This document shows, piece by piece, positions 51,830 through 64,000 of a stretch of DNA of 64,000 nucleotides. Made by a program: the position numbers and the translations under genes. This DNA comes from Epiperipatus broadwayi (lineage: Eukaryota; Onychophora; Udeonychophora; Euonychophora; Peripatidae), in assembly GCA_028023455.1 (NCBI GenBank), contig JAQFVV010006293.1, positions 4,234,059 through 4,298,058 of the forward strand. Reading direction: 5' to 3'. The first letter of the stretch is position 1; every line of letters begins with the position of its first letter. Under the pieces are notes generated by a model, which was given only the letters and a program-made list of their open reading frames with translations, was not told the origin of the DNA and did not search any database.

Positions 51830-52290
51830 TGAAATAATTTTGATAGCAATAACCAGGCTAAAGGGAAATATGCCTATGTGGATGAAAAGCAAAGTTTTTA
51901 ATAAATATATCCTACTAATGGTTATTTATGGGTCTGAAATATAGACACTTAATATAAGAGTGCATAATATAGCATATTGGATTATCAAAGAAGAATTGAA
52001 AGAGAGATTCTTGGATTAAAAAGAAGATACGGTACTAACATCATTATTAGGATTAAAAAAACAAAAAGAAGCTGGTCAAGACTTATTAACAAAAATGTTA
52101 ATGGCAAACAGACAATAAGTTCTAAACTGAATTCAAGAGTTTGAAAAAAGTAAATAAAACAACAACAAAAAAACTTTCATGAGAAAGATAATTTAAATAA
52201 AGAAGTTTTCTGTCATAATGTTGAAAAGAACAGCTATGGGTTAATGGATTGTATAAAATAGAAGGAACCTTCATTATGCTTTATAATAGT
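51830..52290 (+). mobile_element. RTE LINE C-terminal relic
   Basis: KGNMPMWMKSKVFNKYIL and IYGSEI are readable at ~51865-51940, matching the conserved stretch after the RT core of RTE elements. The rest is degraded and ends in an ACCTTCAT-like 3' end near 52268. Confidence 0.6.
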
Positions 52291-52299
52291 TGAAAATAA

Positions 52300-53150
52300 T
52301 AATTTTAGTAAGGTAATTTACAAATATATATGGGGATAGCATAAACTTTTGTGCAGGCTATTATCAAAAATTAAGTAAAAACAACAAAAACAATAATATA
52401 TTTGTAACTATTCATATTTTACTTTATGTAATATAATAAATTTTATTAAATTGTTAAAGATTAAATTTGTGATTCTTACAATGTCAATTGCAAAACATTA
52501 AAGGGAAAAGAAGTTTTGTAATGTATTAAAGGTAACAGCCAAAAACAGGAATTGCAAACATTTAATTAAACTAAATTTAATTGATTATTTCTCTTTTTTC
52601 TTATGCAATGATTTGAATTACTTCTTTCTAATTCATATTTATGATTTTTGTTTTAAATTTAAAATATAGCAAATGGCACTATTGACTTAATAAACCAAAG
52701 ATGCTACTTGATTTTGAATGAAACATCAATATTTGCAGACTATTTTATTTGGAGTCTTCAAGCACTTTTATTTATTGTCTGAAAGATTAGGAGTTGATGC
52801 AGTATTTTATGTTAAACAATAAAACAGTTTCATTCTTATAAATACTCCAATACTTGTAAATATATGAAACAAAGCATTTAACATATATATATATATTGGA
52901 ATTTTATAGACTTAAAACTAAATTTATGCATTTTTAAGAAAGCACTAATAATAGGATTTAATATTAATAAACATGCCTCCTCAACAAAAATTTTCTCAAG
53001 TGATGAAAAGTAAACAATTATAAACAGTTAATTACTTGTACTTCTAACCTTTAACCTTTATAGTTGATCTTGAACACACTAATTAAACACTGATAATCAA
53101 AGTTTTAAATATATATATATGAAAAACAAAAAAGCAAGTTAAACTTGCCA
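52300..53150. other. gene-free AT-rich stretch
   Basis: Nothing recognised. Confidence 0.5.
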
Positions 53151-53161
53151 ACGCTTGTATT

Positions 53162-53310
53162 TATGATCAACAGATGGCGTTTTACCAAAAACACTGTCAA
53201 AGCATGTTTGTTTACATAAACGTCAGAGTAAGCATTCACTACCTCTTTTGTTAGTTCCACCTTCAGCTTTGATGGTGTTTTTGGTAAAACGCCATCTGTT
53301 GATCATATAT
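53162..53310. mobile_element. MITE-like hairpin element
   Basis: ATGATCAACAGATGGCG and TTTTACCAAAAACAC at 53162-53193 are exactly inverted at 53278-53309. The ~85-bp spacer is non-coding. The perfect arms suggest recent activity. Confidence 0.8.
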
Positions 53311-53461
53311 ATATAATTTGATTAATTTACTATGATTTAAAAAGTATTATTTGAATTTTCAAACCCGATTATGAAGTCATACAAAACACTGTTTTGCATA
53401 TTAAAATAAATGAAATAAATTTAATTATAATTAGCAAAAATTTAATATTGCACACTGCTTT

Positions 53462-53698
53462 GTGCAAGATAAGCACAATGATAAAACTAAAAATTCTTCA
53501 GTTGATTTAGAAAAGTCCAGAAAAGTGCTACAGATATTCCATTTCCATGAAATGGATGAAAATATTGCACTCAACCTTTTATTTAGGGTGGAACATCACA
53601 TGATTTTCTCAGCAATTGATTACTATTTAGATGTTATTGATGATGGATCAAACAATAAACACCTACGAATGACAATCTTTTTTATATTAAAAGTGTGA
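53462..53698 (+). CDS. hypothetical 78-residue ORF or exon
   Basis: This short frame looks more protein-like than its neighbours: mixed charged and hydrophobic residues, for example RKVLQIFHFHEMDENIAL and HHMIFSAIDYYLDVIDDG, without long runs of one residue. I recognise no family. It could be one exon, a piece of an old element, or chance. No ribosomal context, signal peptide or membrane segment is evident, and the splice sites are not convincing. Confidence 0.2.
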   Translation: MQDKHNDKTKNSSVDLEKSRKVLQIFHFHEMDENIALNLLFRVEHHMIFSAIDYYLDVIDDGSNNKHLRMTIFFILKV

Positions 53699-53850
53699 AT
53701 AATAGTATGAACATATATAGATTTACTATTAAATTTTAAAAAATCAGAAAATTCATTTTTAAATCACTTACAAGACAATTCAAATATTCATAACAAATAT
53801 AAAAATTTTAATTATGAATAGTCTTGAACAATAATAATAACAATAAAAGA

Positions 53851-54036
53851 ACTCCATACAGTATTGCCACCCTGTGCCAACCAGAGTAATCAATGAATGC
53901 CAGAAGGCTTGTGCATAAAATCCCTATCTATACCTACTCATCCAATATCCCCAGACTAGTTTCTGGCTTGTGGCCATTGTCAGTGAGGAGCTTTGATTAC
54001 TCTGGTTGGCACAGGGTGGCAATACTGTATGGAGAG
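53851..54036. mobile_element. MITE-like element, ~43-bp inverted ends
   Basis: ACTCCATACAGTATTGCCAC and CCTGTGCCAACCAGAGTAAT (53851-53890) are inverted nearly exactly at 53994-54036. The ~100-bp middle is less AT-rich and non-coding. Confidence 0.85.
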
Positions 54037-54039
54037 TTT

Positions 54040-55990
54040 TTGCTTTGTTTATAAACAATTATGTGCTAGTATAAGATAGTAATCATGTGATGCTTAATGG
54101 TTTAACAATAAAAGACTTTGTACCAAAAAGTCTGATTCTACAACTGAGAGAAATTTAAATTTATTTTCAATTCTCTGGCTATTAAGTAGGCTTGTCAAAT
54201 TTAACTTGTTTAATACAGCTCTTCACAATAGTAAAGGTCATGTTTGTCACATCTCTGGCTTACTCATATTAATCTGATATCTTAATTTTCTAGTTAAGAA
54301 TAAATAAAAAGCCATTTATTGACTATGTTTAGCTAGATTAACTGTGGCTTTTCTGTGCAAAAGATCTAAAAAAGTCCAAGATTATTTAATTGAATTTGAA
54401 TATCAGATTATGACAGCTTGACAGTCAGATGTACTAACTACTAAATTGCAAAGCCTATGAGCATTATTATGCTTAATGATATGTGTTAGAAATAAATAAA
54501 TGTAACAGTTAACACTTGTTTTTAATCTAACTTTATATTATTGGTTTAGATGTAATGTATTTTTTTTATCTCGATGTGAAGTTTATATTTTTTAAGTCAA
54601 AAATAAATTTAAGTTAATAAGTCAAATTATATTTATCTAATAGTATCATGCCCAAAGAGATTGAAAAATGTCATTTAGAATTTTTAATTGGCTTTTTAAA
54701 TAAAGAAAATAAAATCAGACAGAATATTGTTTTTTCATAAATTACATGGAATACTGAATAAGAAATAAAATCTTTAAATTTGATAACTTTTTGTTGAGAG
54801 AATTTAAATCAGATTTAAAAATATGGCACATTATGATTAGTGTAGTACTATTTTTATAAAAAATATGCTTATCATGCTGAAGGTATTGAGATTATTACCA
54901 TCAGTTTCCATAAGCTTTTGCAAAATCTGAGATAAATAAATTATTTAAAGCGATAGAAATTTTGAAAATCCCATCTGGGACTATAGGTTTAATTAAAGTA
55001 TTAGAAAATTTTAGAATATATATTTAAATAAAATATAAGTTTTATGGTTTATTTCAGATATATATTTTTGCAATTTTGTTAGTATTTGCTAATGTTTTGA
55101 AAGAAATTAAAATTCATAAAGAAAGTCTCAGACCACATTTAAGAACAGAGTTCATTATTTTAGTTTTAATACTGGATTATGAATGATTAAATAATTGAAT
55201 ATTAATTTCATATTTTTTGGCCAATAGTTCACAATATGATCATTTTACACTGAGTTTTTATAGAATGGTTTAATGAACTGAATTATAAAGAAATAGCAAT
55301 TTAAAATTATCTGATTATTAGATTATTAAGATAGACAAGAACACTCTTTAATATCTAACATATCTTCCAATATAATTATGTTAAAATACTTATCTGTTGC
55401 TAATTATCTGTTGCAACACACTGATACATAAAATGTCATTGATTTTTATATTTAAATTTAAAGTTAAGATAATTTTTGCTAATTTAATTTAATGGATTGT
55501 ATACATTTTAAATATAAAAACATCATTAATAAAAACAACACATAAATTACAATATAGAATATCAAGAAAAATGTAAGTTAAATTTACACAACATCATAAT
55601 ATTCAAGTTTCATTAATAAGGTCATAATGCATTAAACCAAAATTATGTTATTACAAAGATTTGTTAGATACATCCCATATATCTGAAAAAAATAGATGAA
55701 TCCCAGAAATTCAATATAATATTGCCAGAAAAATATTTGTACCAAATATATACATAAAAAATGACATATTCTTTAAAACTTTTACTATTAAATGGAAACT
55801 AACAATAAGCAGTCTATAATGTTGTGAGAGTATGAAGAAAACCAGAGCATTATATGAAAATTTCCCAAAATATTTATATAGTATATTGGAGCAGTCAATC
55901 TTAGCTTAAGATTGAGCTTCATGTTTCCATCTACTAACTTTTATTCAAACCCTATTTCCCATCCCACTCCTTTTGTTATATATATCTATT
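54040..55990. other. gene-free AT-rich stretch
   Basis: Only short random frames. Confidence 0.5.
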
Positions 55991-55996
55991 TTATGT

Positions 55997-56132
55997 ATAT
56001 ATTTGAGATGCGCGCCTAAGTTATAAAATTTTAACATTCCATAACATTTTTTTATTATTATTAATTCTTTTTTTATTAATTATTAGTTCCTTTTTTATTA
56101 AAGTATTATAGGTGCGGCTCAAATATATATAT
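55997..56132. mobile_element. small MITE candidate
   Basis: TATATATTTGAG(A)TGCG at the left end and its partial inverse GCGGCTCAAATATATATA at the right end bound ~136 bp rich in T. The inverted ends are imperfect. Confidence 0.45.
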
Positions 56133-56139
56133 AGGAGCA

Positions 56140-57740
56140 AAATCTTACTAACAAAAGATTGATGTTTTAAATATTTTATTATACGTCATTTTTAAACTTT
56201 TTCTTTTTAAAGTATTTTTTTTCTTTTAAACTGTATATTTTGTAAAATCCAATATGGAAGATGCTACAGTTAATTGTCTAAAAATAATTAAAGGGTTGGA
56301 AGTACTATTGTTTTAATCTGGGGAAGGTATTTTTAATTAAAGTTTTTACTTAAAATAAAATGGGATTAAGATTAAAGATACTTTTGTTATAAACATGTTG
56401 TCAAATCTATTTCTAATCTGGAAATAGATTTGAATTTATTTTTGGACATTATCTTACTGTGGCATCTTCAAAAACAATCGATAAAGAAATAGTATAAAAT
56501 GGCTGAATTTTTAGACAGATTAGATTAGCTACTATTGGGAGAAGTGATTTCTAGTAGACACTATGCTTGTTTGAAATCTAAAAATGATCTAGTAAAAGCT
56601 TTTCCCGACCCTTGTGGGTCATCTTCCACTGCCATTATATTCTGCTACCCTAAAGTGAAGTAAAGGCCTGATGGAGAACTTTAAAAATGCTAATAGAGAC
56701 TTGCTACCACCGAAGAACTTGCATTTCAATTGCCGTGCACATGCACTACTAAATCGGACTCTTAAAATTGCAAAGTAACTTTTCAAGCCATCACCTCAAA
56801 CTAAATTTAGCCTAACTCATCTATCAAGATTTCTTTTAATATATTATTTAACTTTGTTTTTGTTAATATGTAATTTGCTCTTAGTTAATTTCTATATATA
56901 ATATGTAAATTGCTCTCAAATGATTTCTTTAAATTTAATTCTATCTCATATGCTCTAACTTTCTTTAATTTTGGTGTGGTCATTTATTTATTACTTGATT
57001 TTATGTGTGCTTTTATTTTTAATATGCCAATCTCACAACCTGGCGAGCTTAATTTCTAAAAATCTTTTCTGTCATTTTTTTTTTAAACCTTCATGAAAAG
57101 GTTATTAACGTCCCCTTAATATATATATATATATATAATGCATTATAAATTAATATGTTTGCCAGTTTGTTTTTATGAATCAGCATTTTATGTTGGTTTA
57201 TTATAAAAATATATTTGTTTAACTCTGGATTTTCTACCTGGGGTAAATCCAGAACTTAAGCTAATTAACACTTTGAAATCTTTTAAAATGTTTTTTTTTT
57301 TTATTAAATTCTGAAAGAGTGACCCATTAATTATTTTCTATATAACTGCTTTTTTTTATTTACTCTTAAAATATACTTATATATTCCAGTTGTTGTAATA
57401 TTAATGAAGGTGGGATTGATTTATTTTAAATAGCAGAAAAAGAAATGGGAGTAAATTTTAATGTTTCTATTACTAAATAAAATCTTCATGTATATTTTTA
57501 ATCTAAATATCTCTCTCTCTATATATATAATTGCATAGCATATTATTCATATAAATTATGGCATTCAAGTAAGGGTCATCTATTTTAAAGCAGTAAATTA
57601 TATTTCAGGTCATTAGTGACATTTATCCATACTGCGTTACTGACATTCGGCCTTATCTTCATGTTTATATATATGTGCTTCTAATATGGGGGTTACAACA
57701 AGATTGAACCCATAGATTTCTTGTTATATCCACTTATTCT
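56140..57740. other. gene-free stretch
   Basis: AT-rich except 56590-56780, which is less so and holds no frame. Confidence 0.45.
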
Positions 57741-57742
57741 GT

Positions 57743-57920
57743 ATAAAATGCCTCTGGCGGTGATCCCGTAAGTTTGGCACACGCTATGCATATCACTTCT
57801 TCGTATAAAAGGGCCTCTGGTGGTGATCCCTAAGTCTGGCATATGCTATGCCTATCCACTTTCTTCGTACAAAAAGGCCTGCATGTCAGCTGATGTCCAC
57901 GGCATGCCTATCCACTTCAT
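57743..57920 (+). repeat. ~65-bp minisatellite, 2-3 units
   Basis: Units starting TATAAAA.GCCTCTGG at 57743 and 57803 contain GTGATCCC, AAGT.TGGCA and CTATGC.TATC; a third at 57868 is degenerate. An open frame crosses it but follows from the repeat. Confidence 0.75.
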
Positions 57921-58796
57921 TTTTCATCTAGAAGCACGACTTTTCCTGTTATTTTTAAGCCATTATGTCAGCACTGCAAACTTCTTCGTATTATTATTTC
58001 TTTTGCTTCATGCCCCAGTTTTAATGCTCTAATATTGAAATTGCGCTCTGCTCAATATATATATATATAAATGCCAATTACTCCTAGTTTTATTAATTAA
58101 ATTTATTTCAGTCTTATACAATCTGACCATTGTAACATATTTCTGTATTTAAGAGTATCTAGTATGCCTTGGGGAAAATAAAGCATTCTTCTTACCAGCA
58201 CTAATTAAGAGAATTTTCATTAAATATTTTTGTCATATGATTAAACATGTTTTCCAAATGTATTTTATTTATTTTCATGACCATAATGGCATGAAAATAG
58301 TTTATATTATATCTGTAATGAATCTCGGAACGCTCCCCTAAATAATGTGTCGCCACGTTCAGAACTGTAATCCAAAGCGTTAATAGCAATATTATGTAAT
58401 TCTTTCTAATAATTGATTGGCATCTTAATAATGGACCCACCAAAGATGTGTGTTTATTTATAATATATTATTTAGCTAATTAATAAAAGAGCATATGAGA
58501 AATAATAGCGTGAATGACACTATGTTATCATCTACTGCTTGCTCATTCACGCACACACTAATGTATATAATTAAGTCACAATGTATAATAATGTTGTCAT
58601 TATATTAAACTATATTTTTATTGTCTAACTTATTTGAGTAGTTCAAATTCCTCTTTTCTCCACTTCCACATATTACAGCCATGCTTATATATATTTTAGT
58701 TTAGTCATAGTAATAGATGTTTCATTGTCTTTTCCACTCTCCTAGTCAGCTGGATTTAAAATTAATTCTCGTGTGCTATCATTGTTATGTTATCCA

Positions 58797-58890
58797 TTAG
58801 GTGTTTGATCTGGGGCTTAGAGAGTGGGTTCGAATTCAGGCTGGTCCCTGACCTAAATATCGGGCTTGACTGGGTTTGAAGTACATTTTG
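58797..58890 (+). mobile_element. possible SINE fragment
   Basis: GTGGGTTCGAATTC resembles a B box. An A box is not convincing upstream. Weak. Confidence 0.3.
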
Positions 58891-59289
58891 TGAGTTCCAG
58901 CTCATGTTAGATGGATAAACATGTTTTGACCCGTACAATATATGAGATTGACCGATTGCTTTTGGTAAAATAACAATACATAATACTGGAATAAATATAA
59001 TCTATTTTCTGGACATCTACAGCAAACAATACATGAAAGTCAAACATTTAATTTAAATCTGAAATGGTGTTTATTTAATAAAAACAGTATCATGAAAAAG
59101 GTTGTGCATAACTTTAAAAACAGAATGGCAGAACATTACGATTGGAATCTGGATAAAATTTTAGTAATAGATAATGATATCCATGAAGTATATATACGAT
59201 TTTTTATATATACTTTTAAAACTATATTATATTTTATCTTTTTTATATTGCTTTAAAAAATTCTTGAAAGCACTTTAAAATGTCATTTT

Positions 59290-59395
59290 TTCCCCCCATA
59301 GGTCATAGCATCGGCCGGGAGGCGAACCCGAAACAACCGTCTGCAAACAACTACTTGCTTGCAAGGCAGCTGCGCTGACATCTTGGTTACTTGAT
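59290..59395 (-). mobile_element. tRNA-derived SINE, minus strand
   Basis: On the minus strand GCGCAGCTGCCTTGCAAGCA, then AGTAGTTGTTTGCAGACGG, B box GGGTTCGCCTCC and GATGCTATG follow in the order of the 40760 copy. The A box is decayed and no target duplication is visible. Confidence 0.75.
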
Positions 59396-59399
59396 CAAT

Positions 59400-60990
59400 T
59401 AAATGAGAGTATTTATGAGTACGATCTCTTAAAAAAAATACGCTGTATTTCAAAATACGGTTTTAAAAACAATTTTTTAAATATAATAATGTCGTTCTAA
59501 CTCTCACTACCTAATAGAAATAAAAACATAAATCACATTTATAAAAAATAAGTTAGGTATATTGTTGAATAAGAGATTTAAAAAAGAATTAAGATGTATG
59601 ACGATCAAAAATTTAGTTTATTCTTAGCAATACTTATTAGGCACATTCAAAGATGGTAAAATTTACCATTAGAACAACTTTAACCATCTGCATCTTAATG
59701 ATGGGTCCTAGGAGATTAGAAGAAATGAATTCTGCATTAAATTTATTATTTAATTTATTTAATAACTGATTCAAGTGATGATTTTATTTAAATTCAGAAA
59801 GATTGTTAGAGTACCTAGAAATTCTGATGCCATAGTCATAAAATTATATGAAAGTTAAAGAAGTGATTTATTTGCCTATAGAAAAGAAATAGTATTGGTT
59901 TAAAAATGAACTAAAATAATAAATAAAAGCAGAATTGTCAGTGAGAAAACTTCTAAATATAAAAAAATCACGAACAAAGGCAATCCAGAAAAAAAGCTTT
60001 TATAAACTTTCTTTAATTATTAAATCAAGGGATCAGAAACTTATTGCAAACAATATTGAAGCAAGACGTATTCCTGGAGTAAATTGATATACTTGTACTT
60101 AATTCTCTGATTGTATCGACTACAATTTATTAATGCAGTGAAGAATTAATAAAGCATGAAAGAAGAAATGACTTTAAGCGATAAAATTAAAAACACTTTG
60201 GGGATTATCTAACAAGTATCGATTTCAGTGAACTTATTCATCTCAATACCTAAAATAGTCTTATGCACTGAGAAGAAAAAAATTAGGAATCATGATGACC
60301 TTTATAAGATAATATAATGTAGACTCTTTGATAAAATTAAGTTATTTAATTTCTAAATTGCATTGCATGCAAAAATATTCTGATTATTTCCTAGTGTTAT
60401 TGATATTAAGATATTTATGAAGAAATATTATTGATAAATTTTCTTAAAACAAAAAATAATATTAGTTCATATATTGGAAAGAAATAAAGTTAGATATAGA
60501 CATGGAGATATATATATATAAAAATAAGAATGGATGGACAGATAGTTGAATATTTGTGTGAATAGATGGATAAAAAAGATAGAAGGATAAATAAATAAAT
60601 AGTTAAGATAAATACAATATTGATTAAATACATATATCAGAAAGTAGTAAATAAATGGCAGAGCAGTATCTCAATAGATAGATAATATATGAAAGAAGAT
60701 TAGATAGAAATATATTTTAAACATACAGCCAGACAAACAAAGAAATAACTATATATATATATATAAATAAAAGACTTATAGAATAATTATTGTAATAAAA
60801 CTGTAATAAAAAGAATGAATTATAATGATGATAGTATATTTTATAAATAACTAATAAACCACAGAAGTATTTTCTGTTAACTTCTTAACTTTCTTGGAAA
60901 AGCATTTAATTTAATTTAATTTGATGAAGATTAATATTAGCACATTATCTATTAATTAAAGATATCATATTTCTATTTTAAAAAATTACC
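59400..60990. other. gene-free AT-rich stretch
   Basis: It ends with degenerate GATA/AGAT repeats (60520-60760). Confidence 0.5.
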
Positions 60991-60995
60991 CATTT

Positions 60996-61290
60996 AATTC
61001 TCTTTTTATTATGGTTCTTCTCCTGATGAAGATCTCAATATTTTCCAGATTGAAATTTAAACTCACATTTTTTTATAAACATTTTTTATGAACATTTTTT
61101 TCATAATATTAAAGAAATCAGATGACATTATTAAATCATTATTAATATGTTTTCTTTATCAATAAAAATGTGTGTGAATAATGATTTAATAATGACATCT
61201 GTTTTTTGATCATGAAAAATGTGAGTTTATTTTCAGTTTAATCTGGTAAATACTAATATTTTTTATGAGGAGAGAAAACATAATAAAATA
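60996..61290. repeat. fold-back element, ~115-130-bp arms
   Basis: Centre near 61160. Left blocks CAGATTGAAATTTAAACTCACATTT-like and GACATTATTAAATCATTATT recur inverted at 61180-61290. Moderately diverged. Confidence 0.7.
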
Positions 61291-62019
61291 AAAATTAGAG
61301 TTAGTTTTGATAAATAAAACATATCTTTAATTAATCAATAATGCATTAATGTTAAAATTCATGAATCTTGGGATATGGTATGATGTGTACTTTTGCTAAA
61401 TTTGAATTTAAATGGTTTTCACTGGAAGGTTAAGAAATTAACTAAAAGTAATTCCATGGTTTATTGTAGTTACTTAGAAAATATATTATCGCTTATATAT
61501 ATATTAATTCTAATATTCTCAAGAATAAATGATGAATTCATATTATTATTTCCAGGAGCTTCGTGTAATAAAATAGCTGACATTTCAATACTTGTTATTG
61601 TACTGAATCCTCAACTATTTAGCTATTATATTTTTATTACATGGAAGCTTCCAGAAAAATATATATTGTACCCTCTTGACTAGGTCCAAATAGGTTTATT
61701 AAGTCAATTTTTGAAAAATTTTAAATTAAGATTAATTACTTTAAATATATATAAATGATATAATATCTGGATTCATCTATGTATAAAAATTAAGTGATAA
61801 TATATGTCTCATTTTGCAAAAAAAAAAAAGAGATAAGGTACATTTTGCTAGTTTAATGGGATTTATTTAAACTTCTAGGAATTTAAAATTTCAATCTATT
61901 CTAGTCCTAAAGTCAACTTTGTTTTATTTATATTAAGATCTTAAGATGGAATATATCTTTTATTTCTAAAAATTACATTGACAAGAGATTAAAGATTTAT
62001 GATGTTGATAAATTTGGAC

Positions 62020-62345
62020 ATGGACAAAGAAGTAGATAGAAAGTTAAATAAATAAGTAGATAAATAAACACACAGATAAATAGACATACATTAAATAGAA
62101 AGTCTGATAGATACATAAATAAATAAGCACACATAAAGTAGGTATGTAAGAAAGTAACAAGATAGATATACAGATAATTAATGAATAGATAAATTAATAC
62201 AATATAAATAGATTGAAAATTAGAGAAATAAAGAGATAAATAAATATCTACAAATAGATAAACAAATACCATACTATCAAACAAATAACACACAAACAAA
62301 CAGACAGACCTTTGACATATAGACATACAGCTAGATAGATAACCA
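62020..62345. repeat. degenerate GATA/AAAT microsatellite
   Basis: Irregular AGAT, AAAT and ACAT tetramers. The 109-codon minus frame here is repeat-derived. Confidence 0.8.
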
Positions 62346-63479
62346 GTTTTAATTGTAACTTTTGGTTTTTTATAAAAACATCAAATAAATCAATAAAACA
62401 TACATGGTGTAATTTTTTTTTTATTTCTTGACATTTTCAATTATCCACTATCCATGAGTAATAATGTCATATATTTTTTGACTTTTCATTAAACCGAATT
62501 GAAAGATCTGGCAAATTTCTTTTCATGTAAAACTAAGTCATACTGAAAAATTTTAATTTAATTAAATGTAGTATTCCTTATTTTTTATTATTTGTGCTTT
62601 GTGTTAAGATTTTTTTTTTTTTGGTATAGAAACAAATTGATTTCTTTTAATGTAAAGGTCATTCACTGATATTTAAGATTAAATGACATAATTTGACCAG
62701 TCCTTTTATTAATTTTTCTTTAGTTTTCTATGCAATTTGTGATAGATACTATCAGTTGATAGTTTTACAATTTAACAAAGTTATGAGAATTAATATAACA
62801 TTTGTATGACTAAAGCTTATTCTCCAAAAATGATTTTATCAGAAGTGTTTTCAGAAATGTTTTTTTTTATGAAAAAGATTATCTGCACATTTCTTCTATT
62901 TTTATTGACTTTTGATATCTTCAAGATTATAATCTGTCCAATGATAATTTCCACATTTATTTGAAGTTGGAATTTGTTTTGGATTCCATAAATCTTATAA
63001 AAAATACTGTTTTAAAATTATTTCCATTTTCAGCAACTGAAACAATTTTATAATAATGTGTCTTGTCTTTTCTGGATCCTATTCGAAATTTCTTATTAAG
63101 TTTTTTTAAAAGACCTTTATCATTTTCAATTTGGAATTTTTTTCTTTTGGAAATTACTACTATCTCAAAATATTGTGTTTGATTTACAGGTTGTATTGTA
63201 TTAGAAAATTTTCAGAGATTTAAATTATTTTCATTTTATTCCCACTCACATATTATATCACTCACTATCAATTTGATTTCAAAACTCAGTCAACTTCTAA
63301 TGCCATTTATAAAAGCATGATTTTTTGCCTTATTTAAAAGGTTAAATACATTATAAATTTTTTTGAATAATATTTCAGATACTGATTTTCCATCACATTT
63401 TATTTCTGGCCACTTTCTTGAGTGGATGAGTTTCCTTGGTGTTGAGAATGCATGCGATGTGATGTACTATGGCTTCTCC

Positions 63480-64000
63480 TTTCACAGAGTCAGGAATCTT
63501 TTGGCCACTATGCCAAGAAAAATATGTTAACCACTTTTCTTCCCTTTCCATTCTCTATCTTGTTTTTCCCATATTGTTCTATATCCTACTTCATCCCATT
63601 TCTACAACATTATCTTTGTCCACTCTATGATCTTTATATCTAAATCCCCATTATCTTTTTTCAAATCCAGCATAAAAACCAAAGACCCACTTTTTGTATA
63701 ATCACTTTGTTTATATTTATTCTTCCTCAACATCATTATTTGTACCCTTTCTGCTTTAGGCATTTACATTCAATTAACAGATGCCTAACATTTTCTATAC
63801 CTTCCTTACATAACTTGCAGACTAAATCATCCACATTTTCCCACTTATGTGTACATTCCCTTGTTGCTAAAGATCCAATTCGAGCCTTAAATAGTAAACT
63901 ACTTTCTTTGCTATTATCATAAATTAACTCACACCCAATATTCTGTTTACTTCTATATATATATATTTAATTTTTTTTTACTCTCCATACTAGTTCTCCA
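63480..64000 (-). mobile_element. CR1-like LINE, second copy, 3' end
   Basis: It matches 17390-17880 closely and in the same orientation; it starts (3' end) near 63480 and runs off the window. On the minus strand, ~63845-63745 reads VCKLCKEGIENVRHLLIEC, an intact C-x2-C-x8-H-x4-C knuckle at the protein's end. It is better preserved than the first copy. Confidence 0.85.

Noticed and set aside
58201-58443. 80-codon minus-strand frame
   Set aside because: No motif, biased composition, no context; within chance for this base composition.
61393-61683. 96-codon frame with hydrophobic segments
   Set aside because: AT-rich sequence easily gives I/L/F-rich frames; no similarity known to me.

Overview
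This is AT-rich animal DNA (GC looks like roughly a quarter to 30 percent by eye) with no confidently recognisable host gene. The content is typical of an invertebrate metazoan genome: APE-type LINE relics, tRNA-derived SINEs, a BED-finger hAT transposon, fold-back elements, long TA and AAT microsatellites and poly-T runs. I cannot name the phylum from the sequence. All assignments are by reading, not by database search.

Layout. 0.58-2.36 kb: broken gag-like gene (coiled coil, then capsid-like segment). 2.66-3.99 kb: decayed RTE-type LINE; more 3' pieces of the same kind at 8.79 and 51.8 kb. 4.40-4.61 kb: large fold-back repeat, with a single arm repeated at 17.0 kb. 5.67-8.27 kb: complete but dead hAT element of the Buster type, with 8-bp target duplication CTCTATTG and a transposase broken by frameshifts and one clear stop. 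11.4-11.75 kb: element with ~95-bp inverted ends enclosing a tRNA-like segment. 12.7-15.9 kb: LINE with a YMDD reverse transcriptase, bounded by AAT microsatellites. 17.4-21.8 kb, minus strand: near full-length CR1-like LINE (PHD-like finger, coiled coil, SGNH esterase, endonuclease, RT, zinc knuckle); the 3' end of a second copy enters at 63.48 kb. 28.8-29.8 and 31.1-31.7 kb: regions bounded by inverted repeats. 32.5-33.96 kb: Jockey/CR1-type LINE relic, with another likely RT relic at 34.1-34.6 kb. 36.2-36.6 kb: ~200-bp-arm hairpin. 36.9, 38.2, 50.8 and 51.0 kb: four copies of one unnamed repeat. 44.13-49.36 kb: young two-LTR element with 2.25-kb LTRs and a 0.72-kb non-coding interior. 53-61 kb: several MITE-like hairpins, a minisatellite and a SINE.

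The genes do not act together; each is a dead or non-autonomous mobile element. The most practical finding is an 18-base match to the end of the Illumina read-1 adapter at 44816-44833, replacing the 17 bases found at the same place in the sister LTR, which points to an assembly error. The most biologically interesting items are the LARD-like LTR element, the YMDD LINE in AAT repeats, the PHD/esterase CR1 element and the fold-back families.
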